A stretch of 64,000 nucleotides of DNA from Magnaporthiopsis rhizophila (GCA_003049465.1 PYSS01000049.1:186001-250000), one strand, 5' to 3'; shown: positions 33,782-46,144, numbered from the stretch's first letter. The notes: a model not told the origin generated them from the letters alone. A program made the numbers and translations.

Positions 33782-34224
33782 CAGTTGTCTATTTTCTTCG
33801 TTTTTCTCATATCATATTTTGTTTTATTGGTTCCCTTCCGTCACCGTCAAATAGACAGCTGCGCAAAAGCTCGGAGGACTGCGCTAGCTCGATACAGTTC
33901 AGACGCACATAGAGACGGACCCAGCTGGAAGGGCAACTCAGACACACCCACCCACCTTGCTTCAAGCAGGGACACGACACGACGCACGGCAGCCCCGGCC
34001 ACTCCACACCCAGCAAAAGGGTGTGTGTGGAAGACAAGCAGGAAAAGGGGGCGGGCTACTAGGCCAGGTTGCTGCCTTCTCCTTCTGTTCTCTCTTCCCT
34101 CTCGATCCGGAAAGTGTATGTGGGAGAGCGAGCAAGAGAGGAGGCGCGGAGACAAAAATTAGGGTGCGAGCCCGACACGCAGGAGCCGGCGACCTGGCTC
34201 GGCGCGGCGCAGGGGGGAAACGAT

Positions 34225-35922
34225 ATGGACCAATCCCCAACCATGGGTGCCGCCCACACTTCCATGGTGGGCTCTGATCCCGGAATACCTCTCGATCTCT
34301 GGAGCCAGACGGCGCCGAGGGACTGGGTCGCGTACGGCATGTGCTTTCCGCACAGCGGCGGCCGAAGGGATCGAGAAAAAGCCACGCAGGCCTTACAGGC
34401 GGCGTTGAACAGGCTGGCAAGAGAGCGGCCCAGGTACGCGGGCCGGCTGCGGCTGTCCCGGAACCCCGAGACGCCCGGGCGGCTGTTCTGGACGGCTTCG
34501 ACGAGCATTGACTTCAGGTCCAGGGACATTTCTGACGAAGTCGACATATCCTACGACCAGCTCCGCAACCGGGGCTTCCCGGCCTCTTTCTTCCATAACC
34601 CAAACATTTTCGTGTTGGGTATTAACCCCAACCCAGCCGATGCGATCCAACCCGGAGGGTCGACCCCGCTGGTGGCAGCCAAGGGCGGCGCCGCTGCCAC
34701 TGCCGCCTCCACTACAGAAGTCAGAGTAGAGGTCCCCGTGGTGGCCATCCGGTGCTTTTTCATCAAAGGCGGCCTCATCCTGCAGGCGTGCCTGCACCAC
34801 GCCTTTGGCGACGGCTGCTGCATGCACGACTTCCTCCACGACTTGGCCCTGGTAACCAGGGGTCAACCCGTGCTGCCTCGCTTGGACCGGCGGAGGCTGC
34901 ACCTACCGCCCGACTTTCTCCGCAGCGACTGTCCCGAGACGGCAGCAGCAGCGGCAGCAAGGCACGAGTCCCGTGAGGCCAAGGCGGAGCGGCTGGTGGA
35001 CTTGTGTCCCGAATACAAGTTCGACCCGCAGTGGTTCACCGGCCCGACGCAGCCGCACCGGTCCAGGGACGCGCCCGCCCCTCCGCAGGAGAGGGTAGAG
35101 TGCGTGGTCGTTACCATAACCACGGCCAAGCTGGCTGCGCTCAGGAGGTGTCTGCGGAGCGCTCACGGAAGCGAGCCGAGCGACTATATCGCGCTGTCGA
35201 CTCTGACCTGGGCCTACGTCACGCTCCACAGGTCGGAGCAGGAGGGCTGCGGCGGCAGCCGGGAGGAGAAGATGATAGCGACGCTCTCGAACCCGGTGAA
35301 CTGGAAGCGAAAGCTGCCGAGGGTCCCTTACGTCGACCTGCTCAAGGACTACTTTGGCAACGCGACGGCCAAGTGCCTGACGCACTTTGAGCTCGGCGGG
35401 CTGGCCGACGCGGCGCGGGCGTGCAGCGCCGCCGCCGCGGGCCACCACCACGGCGGCAGCGGCGGCGGCGACGACGACGCGAGCCTGGAGGCGGATCCGC
35501 GGCTGGACGAGCTGCGGCGCATCGCCGTGGCCATCCGCAAGAACATCAACGCCGTCGACAAGTCCTACGTCGGCGTCCGCACGGACCTTTACCGGGCGCT
35601 GCCGGACCCGCGCAACCTGGGCCTGGTCGACGACCCGTACTCGGTCGCCCACATGCAGTTCAACACGTGGAAGCCCTTTGGCGGCGACGCCATGTTCAGG
35701 ATACCCGGCGTGCCCGAGGATCCCAAGAGCAACGGCGGCACCCGCGCCGAGAGCGTGCGCAAGGTCATGATGGGCAGGCAGCCCGACTACCGCAACGTGC
35801 TCATCATGCCCACCGTCTGCCCGCACGGCGAGACCGAGATCCTCATCAGCCTGCCGGCCAGGTCGCTCGCGGCCTTGCTCAAGGACGAAGGCTTTACGCG
35901 CTGGTTTTGCAGCGTTTGCTGA
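34225..35922 (+). CDS. BAHD/trichothecene-type acyltransferase
   Basis: Intronless, 565 aa from the first plausible ATG (34225; another at 34243). The HxxxD catalytic motif of the transferase family is present as His192-Ala-Phe-Gly-Asp196 within a LHHAFGDG context; His is the general base in acyl-CoA-dependent O- or N-acylation. The N-terminal PLDLWSQTAPRDWVAYGMCF segment and the length are typical of fungal relatives annotated as trichothecene 3-O-acetyltransferase-like. The usual C-terminal DFGWG motif is not seen in standard form. The region around 35410-35490 encodes an Ala/His/Gly/Asp-rich insert. There is no polyketide synthase, terpene cyclase or P450 nearby, so a cluster role is not supported. 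Likely cytosolic; substrate unknown. Confidence 0.85.
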   Translation: MDQSPTMGAAHTSMVGSDPGIPLDLWSQTAPRDWVAYGMCFPHSGGRRDREKATQALQAALNRLARERPRYAGRLRLSRNPETPGRLFWTASTSIDFRSRDISDEVDISYDQLRNRGFPASFFHNPNIFVLGINPNPADAIQPGGSTPLVAAKGGAAATAASTTEVRVEVPVVAIRCFFIKGGLILQACLHHAFGDGCCMHDFLHDLALVTRGQPVLPRLDRRRLHLPPDFLRSDCPETAAAAAARHESREAKAERLVDLCPEYKFDPQWFTGPTQPHRSRDAPAPPQERVECVVVTITTAKLAALRRCLRSAHGSEPSDYIALSTLTWAYVTLHRSEQEGCGGSREEKMIATLSNPVNWKRKLPRVPYVDLLKDYFGNATAKCLTHFELGGLADAARACSAAAAGHHHGGSGGGDDDASLEADPRLDELRRIAVAIRKNINAVDKSYVGVRTDLYRALPDPRNLGLVDDPYSVAHMQFNTWKPFGGDAMFRIPGVPEDPKSNGGTRAESVRKVMMGRQPDYRNVLIMPTVCPHGETEILISLPARSLAALLKDEGFTRWFCSVC

Positions 35923-37914
35923 GGTGACATGTGATGATTATATGGATGGATTCACTTTTATATGACGTTTATTTTTTTTTTATTTTTTTGACCTTTGCCC
36001 CTGCGACCTTCCCTCCCTCTGTCTCTCCCTCCTCATTTATGTTAATCGGAGTGTTTCTCTTTCCATTTTTCTTGCTACATCCTAAGCATTTCTTAATTTT
36101 GTACGATCAAGGGAAAACGGGGCAAGGGCCATTACGAGAAACAAAAGACAAAAAGACAAGAAAAGAAGGGATGGAGCATCAACAGGTAACAAGCTATGAG
36201 TGGCGTTTTGTTTTCCTCTTTCCTTTTCCTTTCCCCTGTTTTCATTTTGTGTCTCCATTCCTGCCTTTTTTTTTTCACCGCTTCTTTCTCTCTCCCTCTC
36301 TCTCCTACGGACACGCTTGCTCTCCTTTCCTTTGGTACGCTATGAGGCGGTCTACCAAGGCAGAAGTTTAATTCTGCCAAATGAACACGCATGACGATCT
36401 CCTTGGCCAATCCGCTCCCAGGTCCCTCGTGCTTGCCTGCACCGACACGACGCTCGGGTTCTCGGAACTAAACAGAAAACAGGGTACCGCTGCGAAAGTG
36501 AGGGGGGGGGATAACAAGGTTTAAATCTAAATTGGCTCCATGGTTTGCTCTCCATTGAAACCGCTGAGAAAGGGGACCCGTCGGACTGGGCATCCCTCCC
36601 CCACCCCGCAACGCACTAAAAACCGCGGATCTGCTTCCGACATGAGGAAAAACGGAACGGCGTCAAAGTCAAGTTCGGTGGGCCAAGGTAGCTAGCGATT
36701 CGTTCGCACGGCAACGGGCATCGGCAAACGGCTACGGGGAGGAAAAAAAAAAAAAAAAAAAAGAGTCAAGGGTTGGGTCGCAGAGAAATGGAGTTTGGCC
36801 CGCCCTTGCTTATGTCGTTCGTCCGGTCGGTCCGGCCTGACCGGTCATAAACGCGAACTGGAGCTAGCCTGGGTGCAGCGAACGGCGGCAAGAGGCAGCA
36901 GAAAAAAAAAAAAAAAATATGAGGCGAACGCTCGCGCGGGAAGCGGCGGGCGGGCCGTCAGCTGCCCATGTGGTGCGTGACCACCTTTGCCTTGGCTTGC
37001 ATTAAGTTGGTAGGGTTTGGGCACATCACCGACCTACCTACTGTATCTCCTACGTGATAGCACGAGCTGTCACTCGGAGCACGTTCCTGCCTTGCCCCAA
37101 TGCGTGACATCCGTGCATTATCACTTGTGATGGAGAGGGAGAGAGGGCAAGAAGAGAAGAAAAGAAAAAAAAAAAAAAAAACACGTGCCCACAATGTCAG
37201 GGTCTCTTGGGACTAGCCGTGTTGACAAAATGTTCCCCCCTCACATTTTTTTGACCGGTGAAACACGAGGCCCGTCTGCCTGGTTCGATGTAACCGTTCG
37301 TGGTCGGACGGTGGAGTTTGGGTTTGGGGTTGGGTTGGGTTGGGTTGGGTTGCATGCCTCGATTTTGAGCGCATTGAGCCCATCACGTCACCTACCTTGC
37401 GCGCGCGACGCTGATTTCTTGCAGAAGAAAAGGAACAACAAAGACCGTGGGGCCCCCCATGGTTCGTTCGTTCGTTCGTTGGGTTCGGTTCCTCCGAGAA
37501 TGCGAGCGGGCCGAGTCAAGTCCAGATTAGGTAGGCAAAGAGCATCGTAACCATAGATATGTGCTCAAGTACCTATGAAGGTAGGTATCATCTCTACAAG
37601 GACGAGTATATCTGACAATAAGTAGACTGGCTACAATGACATAAAAAAAAAGGTGTTTGGGTGAGAAAATAATAGGTGGGCAACGCGGTGAAAGAAACGA
37701 AAATAAGAACACAAAATTATGTGTCATGGTACAAAGGAAACTTTGATGGCTCCCGGCTCCGTAGTCAAAACATGTCAACAGAAGAGAGAAGTGCCCGGCA
37801 ATAAAACGCCATAACCCCAAATAGCAACGCAAAACCGATGCGATATAAAAATTGACCTTGCCCAGTAACCCAAACAACCAGCTTAACCAGATCATAGACG
37901 GACAAGCCCAAAAA
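35923..37914. other. Convergent intergenic region
   Basis: Separates the 3' ends of the acyltransferase (+) and the coiled-coil gene (-). It contains T-rich sequence at 35968-35988, A runs at about 36743-36762, 36901-36917 and 37166-37180, five TTGGG units at about 37328-37350, and a GTTC repeat at about 37462-37480. No gene recognised. Confidence 0.5.
37328..37350 (+). repeat. TTGGG microsatellite
   Basis: About five consecutive TTGGG units in a G/T-rich strand. It differs from the usual fungal telomere repeat TTAGGG and lies inside the window between genes. Confidence 0.75.
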
Positions 37915-40900
37915 TCAGCCGGTAACACGCCGCACCCACAGCGTGGTGGGCTCGTAGTGCGCCTCGCGGTCGATGCGCTTGTACGCGCGGTGCAGCTTGA
38001 TGCCGAGCTCGTACTCCTCGCGCTGCACCTCTGCCAGCTCGGCCCGGAGCGCGTCCACCTTGCGGCGCTCGACCTCGCGCTTGCGCAGCACCTCGGCCGA
38101 GGCCAGGATGTTGTCGGTCGGCATCAGCTCCGTCATCTGCTTGACGGAGCGCGAGATGTTGATGCGCCGGTTGGCCAGCGCCAGCAGCCGCGCGTTGATG
38201 GCGTCCACCCTCCCCACGGCAGACGTCTCAGGCGGGGCCGGCGGGAGTGACTTATAGATGGACCCGGCCGCCATGGACATGATGGACTCGGGCCGCCCCT
38301 CGTCTCCGCTGCTGCCGCCGCTGCTGTTGTTGCCTGCGCCTGAACCGGCTGGCTTCCTGTGTGCGCCGCTCGTTGACCACTGCGCGTCCTTGAGGCTGAT
38401 GACGACAGGAGGCTGGTCGCCGGCCAGAGAGCTGGCTCCACTGCCGCCTCCTCCGAGCTTGGGCCTCCTACGGTCCATGACGCTCTCCTGCTTCGTCGTC
38501 GTCGTCGTGTCGGCGGCCCTGGCGTCTTTTTTGGCGTGGTTCCAGCCCGTCAGAGTGGCGTACGAGTCTCCGTGGTAATCGGCGTCGATGTCGTCGTCGT
38601 AGTAGCCGTCGGTAGAGGGCCGGGGCGTGGCTTGGGACGATGTCGCATAGGTCGAGACGGAGAAGCGGGAGGGCGGTTGAACCCAGCCGTCAGGCACTCC
38701 CAGGCTGTTGGAGCCGGCGGTGGGGGCAGCGGCTGAGGGCGGATTGACCGCCGTGTAGTTTTGATAGTTGTAAGCGTCGTTCTGCGACGATGTCGAGGCG
38801 ACACTGTCCTGAGGGTGGTGCGACTGCGTCGTCGTCGTCGTCGAGGGAGCTGGCTTTCGCCGAATGGTGGTAGCTGGAGATATCGGCGACATGGCTGCTG
38901 GAGAGCTCTGCAGGGTGGTGGCCGGGAGATTGGACGTTTCAGCTCGAGATTGAGAACGGCCCTCGTGCCCTGAATACGGGGGGCTCGGGTAGCCAGTGAC
39001 AGCGCTGTGTTGGGACGAAGACGCGGTCTGCCGAGCCGTCGGTTCGGGCGATCGCGTTTGCGTTTCAGGTCCAAGCGGGCTTGCAGGGGGGCTGGCCAGA
39101 GCATGAGCCGCGGTGTTGCTTGTAGTTGGGCTCTGCTTGGGCCCCCGCCTGCGCGGCACGTTGAGCGGGGCGGTTTCGGGGTCGTCGTGCACTGGAGCCA
39201 CCAGCGCCGTTCGCCCACTGGCACCCTTCCACGGCGGACGCTCTGCCATGAAGGCGCCCGCTGCGGGGTCGTGCGCAGTGCTCGATGTAGGCGATGTCAC
39301 ACGTCTCGGCGTCGGCGACGACGATGGCGATGGCGATGGCGACGGCGACAGTTGTCGAGTCCTCGGGCTCATCATATCTCCTCCGGTCGACACCTTCCTC
39401 TCAGCTCCCCCAGTTACGAAGCCCGGCGGCGCAATCCTCCGCAGACACTGTCCGAAAGGAGCCGAGCCCTCGGGACTCGAGCTAGCACCACGCCCAGCCA
39501 TGTCCGACTCCGGATCGCCATGCCCAAAGCCCTTGGCGTATTCGGCCGGCTTCACTTGGCTTGGTCGGCCCTTTTCGCTCGACGTCAACTCGCCCGTCGA
39601 CGGGTCCCAGCGCACTTCACCGCCCGCGTAGCCTCGTCTAGCGCCAGAGACGGCGCGTTGTTGTTGAGGCAGCTGCAGGGTGCGCATCTGACCGCTCTGC
39701 TGCGACATCTCGTCCAAGGGTTCTTCGTCCTCGTCGATCGGGCTAATATCCGGTATTGGGAGGGAAGGCCTGGGGAGCGGCTTCATCAGCAATCTCCACG
39801 TCAACATGGTCGAGGACCCCTCGGGACAGGGCTTTGTGTGGCTTGATGATTTGTGCGTGAGGGCGCAAAAGCAGCTCGACGACATGCGGACATGTATACC
39901 AAACGCGAAAACGACCACGCAGCCCGACAGGCGGTTCGCCGCAGACAGAACGACGGCGGACTGGAATTTCATTCCTTTGTTCCCACCTCAGAGGAAGTCA
40001 CCGAGACTCGGTCCTTCTTCCCGTGGGTCATGTCCCCTCTGTCGCATTGACTAGTTCTCCTGCCTCATTGCTTTTGACCACAAACTCTAAAAGGCGCATT
40101 CTGGACACATGACGTATGGTGGCACGCACAGGGAGCCTGTTGCACTTACCCATTCACATCCGGCGTAAACGGTTCTGGCGAGCTCGGCGGAGAGACGTCG
40201 GGGTACTCGTGGAAGGTGAAGCTTCTGTTGGGAGCGGCAGGGGTAAAGTCGGTCTGGATCGGACTCGGCTGGGCCGAGTAGATGGACGACGCGGGCCGGA
40301 AGCGTGGCGGTTCGAGTTGGGACGAGTCTCGGTTCGGCCTTCGGGGCGGCTGCTCTTGAGGGGAGGCAGATTGCTCGTCGCTGTTGGTGGCGATGACGAT
40401 ATGGAAAGATGGATCAGTCAAGACACTCGGAGCGAGGAGGGAAATCCAAGTTTTCTTTCTCTGGGCAGCTTCTGCACGACGACGAGCCGAGCCCTTGGTG
40501 GCGCGCAGAGCGGCCGCTCCTTGGGCAAATTATCCCGTGTTTGGGAGTCATCGTCATGCCCCGCCGTGTCGCAGGCATGGGCCGGGGCCTGCCCGAGACC
40601 GACTCATCCAGGCGCCATGCACCGTCGTGGCACGGCGCGAATGTTGTCGCAGCAAATCCCGCGTACATGACGGCTTGGATAAGTCAAAGAAACAAGGGGC
40701 CACTCACGGGTAATACTGCGTCTGCTCGTTGAAGAATTCTCGTGGTGGCCGTCGCGGTGCCATACCCCCTTGGATAGAGTAGCTGTATCCCCCGGTCTCG
40801 CTGGTTCCTCCGCCCGTGAACGCATCCCCGCGGGACCCGTATTGCTGCGACCGCTGCTGCTGCTGCTGCTGCTGCTGTCGCGTGTCTCGACGTTGCTGAT

Positions 40901-40949
40901 GGGACCGGCCCAACTTCTGGGGAACGGCCCCTCGGAATCTATCCCACAT
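37915..40949 (-). CDS. Low-complexity protein with conserved C-terminal coiled coil
   Basis: Three exons on the minus strand: 40949-40708, 40425-40150 and 39769-37915 (790 aa). Donors are GTGAGT and GTAAGT; phases join cleanly. The N-terminus (MWDRFRGAVPQKLGRSHQQR) is followed by eight Gln encoded by CAG repeats (about 40852-40876). Most of the protein is Ser/Pro/Thr-rich and probably disordered. The last 110 residues or so form a helical coiled coil (VDAINARLLALANRRINI..., then RKREVERRKVDALRAELAEV and a LHRAYKR element), which is the part most likely to be conserved. Introns are long for this genome (282 and 380 nt), so a small extra exon could have been missed. Function unknown; a scaffolding role is possible. 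Confidence 0.68.
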
Positions 40950-43553
40950 GACGCGTGCGAAGCCGTCGCTCTGTCGTCTTCAGACAAATCACCACCAAAC
41001 CGCCGTCAAATTCAACAACGTCTTTCGATGTGGCGACCTTTTGACTTCGAAGAAGAGCCCACACCTCCACGGGGTCCCTGGCCGCTGTTTTCAATGCGCG
41101 AACGTTCGGGTCGGCAGATGGATCTGGCGCCAGGCGAGCGGAGGCCAAGAAAAAGGGGCGGGTCGGCGAGGAAGTGTGATCGTCGTCGGGGAAAGGCTGA
41201 ATTGTGGCTTGGCTCTCACTTCCAGAAGCGAGCCCACGAGGGTTGAGGAAGGAAGAAGAAACTCGGAAAAAGTGACTGCTTCTCGTCAGAAGGGAGATTA
41301 CACATGTACATATGTACACGTACTCGGAGTGAATACGGTTCTTTTGGCCAGAGATGGAAGTTAATCTGGAGCGCCTGGCGCCCGCTTTGACAAGCGGGCG
41401 AGGCGCAGGGCACTGAGTGGGGAGATGGCCTGCTTTCCTTGCGGGGGCTTTGACTTACTGCCCTGGCTGGCCCTGCTGGGCTTACAAAAGCGAGCGATGC
41501 GGACAGCGCTGCGCAGCAAGCGATCAGCCCGGCTCGATCAGTTGCTCCCCCAATCCGTCGCCGCCGGCTCTCCTTCTCCCGACGGCCCGTACCTCGCTGG
41601 GGCGGCGCGCGGCGCAGTGGAGGGCACGATGATGATATGATGGGCTGGCTTGTTTTGTTTGTTGACGGTTCTCTCGGGCTCGATCACACGAGATCTACGG
41701 GCGCGCGACGACGGACGGGTGCAGAAGGATGCAAGATCTGTCCAGGGCTTGTTGGTCGTGTCGGTCGCTATTAGAGAGGGCTGTGTGGTCGATCTGTTTT
41801 CCAGACCCCTGGTCTCGCGACGGACGAATAGGGGGTCAGAGACACGCTGCTCGATTGGTGGTGGCAGGACAAGGACACAACAGAGAAGCAAAACCGTACA
41901 GGCCAGAGATGCAGGCCGAAACCAAACACATTTGCTTATGTATTTTACTAACAGGCTCAGGGCTAGCCAGGACTGGTTTCGACAACGTCTGCTGGCAAAC
42001 AGCGTCAAACACCTACTGCCGGCCAGAACGACGCGAGAATCCCAAAGCGGAGGACGACATGGTGTCTGACGCAGGGGCAAGCCCAAGCGCTCGCCGTGCT
42101 TGGCGCCTTCGGCGGCCAGCATCTTTTGTGCTTCGTGTCTGCAGCTCAGACAGAGAACAACGCGCGACGGGACCTCTTTGTGCCCACTGAAAAGCCGTAC
42201 ATATTCAGACGCTGTCGACCTACCATCACAAGATGTATCCGCCACTCCCGCCCTCTCATTTCAATGTGAGCCTGGCCCCAACCACCACACACCCCCCGTA
42301 CGCCCCGGATGACGCTATGTAGCATCACTGCCACAGCCAGGCGATCGGCTTGCTGTCTTTCATGCCTGTGTGCAACGTCGTTCTAGATGAGACCCTCCGT
42401 AGGTGCCACCAACAGGTCCGACGTTTGTTGTTCGCCGCGCAAAGGGCGAGTCCCCTGAGCCGGTTGATTGGGTCTGGCTGGCTGGCCCATAAAACGTTTG
42501 CTTTCCCGAGCGGCTGTTTCATGCACGCCACCCCGCCATCCTGCGGCCTTCCTGAGCCAACGCAATCGAAATTAGCGACTCAATGTGTGGCCGAGGACCC
42601 TTCTGGTCTAGCCAGGGGCTCCGACAGGTGCCAGCAGCATGGCCCACGAGGCGATCTAGCGATAGCTGCAGTTGACTTTTTGAGGCCCTAAAAGCTTTGC
42701 TTTTTTTTTTTTCTCCTTCTCCGGTTCGGCCCAGACTGTGTCTGTGCAAATGCTTGGGTACATACAGTGGTTTGAAGCACTGCAATGTGAAACCATAAAC
42801 ATGGATATCAAGGGCCGATTTTACATACATCCCGCGATAAGCAGGACCGCATGCGACACTCGGTGACTATCCTGCTCATTTAAAGATCAATCCTTGCGAC
42901 GAGCTTTACCTGTGCGCTTCGTGCCTACCCATTTATGGGATGATAAAATGTTCCCAAAACGCCGCCATCGGATACCTGCAATTGGCGGCCAAGGATGTCG
43001 GCCGCCCGCGTCGCTACCGAGTTTAGGGATCCGGACATATATACACTGCATTAATTGACCAATTCAGTACTACATCTGCGAGCTGTCCTCTGCCTGGCTT
43101 TTATATCTTTGAGGCTACCATCTACTATTCCGCACTGGCAGAGGGTCTGGCTGGGAGTGGGGCTGATAGATGGCGCTGCAGAATCGTGCAAAGGAACGCA
43201 ACGGCGAGCTTGAATTGATCCTTTTCGGCGCGCACCTCAGACTCAGACGCAGACGCGCGACTGCCACTCTAGCTCCCTTCCATGATTGATACAGGACTGC
43301 TCGCATTGAAGACAGCTGCCGTCGAATACCTGTGCCTCCAAACCACATACCGGAAGCCGTAGTTTCTGTCTGACGCATCGGTGCTTCCAGTCACTGCCAA
43401 TTGCATCCAGCCTAAGAGCCAGCAGCGATTCGTCTCGTCTCGTTTTTCCAACGCCCGACGTCTCGTGTCCATCATCTCTCGGGCCTCTACATACCCGACG
43501 CCGAAAATAACCCGCCGAGATACATCACCAGATCGGCCGACCCACGACAAAAG
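40950..43553. other. Long divergent intergenic region upstream of dim-5
   Basis: 2.6 kb between the start of the coiled-coil gene (-) and the H3K9 methyltransferase gene (+). No protein domain was recognised in the open stretches. A T run lies at about 42702-42712. The last 200 bp are CT-rich, consistent with a fungal 5' UTR. Confidence 0.5.
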
Positions 43554-44873
43554 ATGGAGGACTCTATGAGACGCCACTTCTTCCACCACGGTGGCCAGGA
43601 CGTGAGTTAACTATCCATTTGCAAAACGCAAAGAGTCCCCGAGCGGCACGGCACACTACCTATTCCAGGAAGCAACAATAGCCGACTGACTAACTTCCCG
43701 AGCAGCCAGCAGTCGCAGACGGCGCCAAAGAGGTCCGCGAGTGTCATTGGTGCCAGCTGCGCTCCTTCGACAAGCACGCCGTGTTCCCCATCTCGGTGGT
43801 CAATGACACCAAGGACCGCCAGACGCTTCCGCAGGACTTCCGGTTCATATCCGAGAACCACCTGGGGCCCGGCGTCTCGCGCGCAGAGGCTAGCTTCCGC
43901 AGCGGTTGCGAGTGCACCGACCCGGGGGACTGCATGAGGGCCGGCTGTCAGTGCCTCGAGGAGATCGACGATGAGCCCAGCGATCCCGAGGAGCCCAGCG
44001 ACCCGGACGCCGACGAACAAGGCAACAGGCCCAGCAAACCAGAAAAGACGCTGTTCTCCTACTACTCCTCTGGGCCCAAGGCCGGCCTGCTCAAGAAGAG
44101 CCGGCTGCAGAGCAGGCAGCCGATCTACGAGTGCCACGAGGGCTGCGGCTGCGGGCCAGACTGTCCCAACCGCGTGGTCGAGCGGGGCCGGACGGTGCCG
44201 CTGCAGATCTTCCGCACTGATGATGGGAGAGGCTGGGGTGCGTACTTTGACGATTCCCTCAGCTTACCGTGAACGCAAGAGTGATTTGCTAACCGAGGAC
44301 CCTAACACATCTGTCCGAGAACGCTTATAGGCGTCCGCTCAATTATCGATATAAAGTGCGGCCAGTTCGTAGATACGTACGTCGGTGAGGTCATCACGTC
44401 CAAAGAAGCTGATCGCCGACGCAACAAGTCCACAAACGCCCGCAAGAAAGACATTTATCTTTTCGCGCTGGACAAGTTCATCGACGAGAACTCCCCGGAC
44501 CCGCGACTGGTAGGGCCGCCGCTCGAGGTGGATGGCCAGTACATGAGCGGTAAGTGGCTTGACTGTTTATCCAATCCCATTAGATGTGTAATTAGGGCTA
44601 ATCGAAGAGAATTCTGGCTCTGACAAAAACACAGGTCCATCACGGTTTATCAACCACAGCTGCAACCCCAGCATGCGCATTTTTGCGCGTGTGGGCGACC
44701 ACGCGGACAAGCACGTCCACGACCTTGCCCTGTTCGCAACACGCGACATTCCAAAGGGCGAAGAGCTCACGTTTGATTACGTGGACGGTATCGACATGCG
44801 TGACGCTTCCAAGACGGAGGGGCACACGAAGTGTTTGTGTGGATCCGCGAACTGCAGAGGTTGGCTGTGGTGA
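43554..44873 (+). CDS. dim-5: Histone H3 lysine-9 methyltransferase, DIM-5/KMT1 type
   Basis: Four exons: 43554-43601, 43706-44237, 44331-44549 and 44635-44873 (345 aa). The protein lines up along its whole length with Neurospora DIM-5: an N-terminal RRHFFHHGG segment, CHWCQLRSF, a Cys-rich pre-SET domain (CECTDPGDC and ECHEGCGCGPDCPN), the SET domain with NHSC (273-276) and LTFDY (Phe313, Tyr315), and the post-SET zinc site Cys333-x-Cys335-x4-Cys340 at the end. It lacks a chromodomain, as DIM-5 does. The Phe two residues before the catalytic Tyr is the residue that permits trimethylation in DIM-5. H3K9me3 placed by this enzyme directs DNA methylation and silencing of RIP-mutated repeats in relatives. 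All four exon joints fall in conserved blocks, so the model is strong. Confidence 0.96.
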
Positions 44874-46144
44874 CGAAGAGATACAGTACATGACAGCGGA
44901 AGGGCGACTGTCAGAGACCCAGGGCGGTGCTACATAGATGATTTGAATACTGGAGTCTGTTGCATCATTAATAATAGGCGAACGGCGTTCTTGCTCTCAT
45001 TCTTACGAGCACTATCAACGCTACTTACAGAACTCGTTGCAACCCTCTTAGCCGGTGCCCATACTGGTAATGAGACGTGATGGCATGTTACCTTGTGAAC
45101 TCGAACGGGAGTCCCCCGTGAACTGGATAGTTGACTTTACAGTACTAAAGTAAGGCAACAGTTCTAGTAACTATTAATTACAGACAACCAAGATCAATTA
45201 GAAGTGTTTGCAAGACCATACAGACCCATGAGACCTTGCAGTTATTAAGCCGTGATTTCGACAAATGGATTGGGTTGGGATACTATCCAACTTCCGTTGA
45301 CCGAATATTTATTTTCTTCCGAAAGACTCTTTGCGGAACTTTTGGATATCTCTTGTTCTTTTCTCGAAAGCGGGGGCGCTGACTAACAATATTGACTAGC
45401 AAGAAACCAGGCAAGAGTCACGTGGGAAGGCCAGGTCCACCTATCTCAATAAACAAGAAGCGAGATTTCGCGCGCGAGAGGTTGGGACGACGCCGGCCAG
45501 GGCTCCTTGCTATGAGATCATTGGAGCCAGTCCGGTGTCAGCGGCCGGTGAGCAATTTCTCCCATCCATCATCGCCTTACGTACGACGGACAGTGCCAGG
45601 TGCTGAGGGTGTGCGTCAACCACCCCCCCGGTTCTTGGCCCCAGGCATGCGCCCGCGCCCCCTCTCTCGCCTGCCTGCCCATCGCGGTTGCCCCCAAACG
45701 TCGAACTACAGAAAAAGGCAGGACGGCCCGAAAAAACGCCCGTCTCGCAACCTACGCTCGCTTGTGCTACCGCCGACGCCCGCGCTCGACGAGGGGACCA
45801 GCATGCACCAACTCCAGCCTCCCTCCGTCGAACCCGCCAGTGCTGAAGCTGCGTCGTCGAGAATAAACAAGAGGGGTGGACGGTTCAGTTTTGGGAATTG
45901 AGCCTTGGTTGATCTTTTTTTGTGTGTGCTTTGCGTCCCTTCTTTGGACACTGCCCGCTCAATTGGTCAGCCTCGGCTTGAATCCGTCCTGCCTGCCTGC
46001 CTGTTATTTTTTCTTCTCTCTTTCTATCTTTCATTCTTTCTTGCTTTAGGTTATTGGCCTCTTGCGATATACCCCCTCCCACGTATGAATTATGACCAAC
46101 TCTTGACGACCCCCCTCTCCTCGCATCGCCTCTAATAATTGAAC
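44874..46144. other. Intergenic between dim-5 and the UBTD-like gene
   Basis: The stretch 44940-45400 is visibly richer in A+T than its surroundings and may be a decayed repeat. A 169-codon open stretch at 45392-45901 has low-complexity Pro/Arg composition and no domain. The last 200 bp are CT-rich, consistent with the 5' UTR of the next gene. Confidence 0.45.

Noticed and set aside
34225..35922. Acyltransferase as part of a secondary-metabolite cluster
   Set aside because: No polyketide synthase, peptide synthetase, terpene cyclase, P450 or transporter nearby; the Zn2Cys6 factor is about 28 kb away.
37328..37350. Telomere-like G/T repeat
   Set aside because: Units are TTGGG, not TTAGGG, few in number and between ordinary genes; treated as a microsatellite.
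45392..45901. 169-codon open stretch upstream of the UBTD-like gene
   Set aside because: Pro/Arg-rich composition with no domain; better explained as promoter and 5' UTR.
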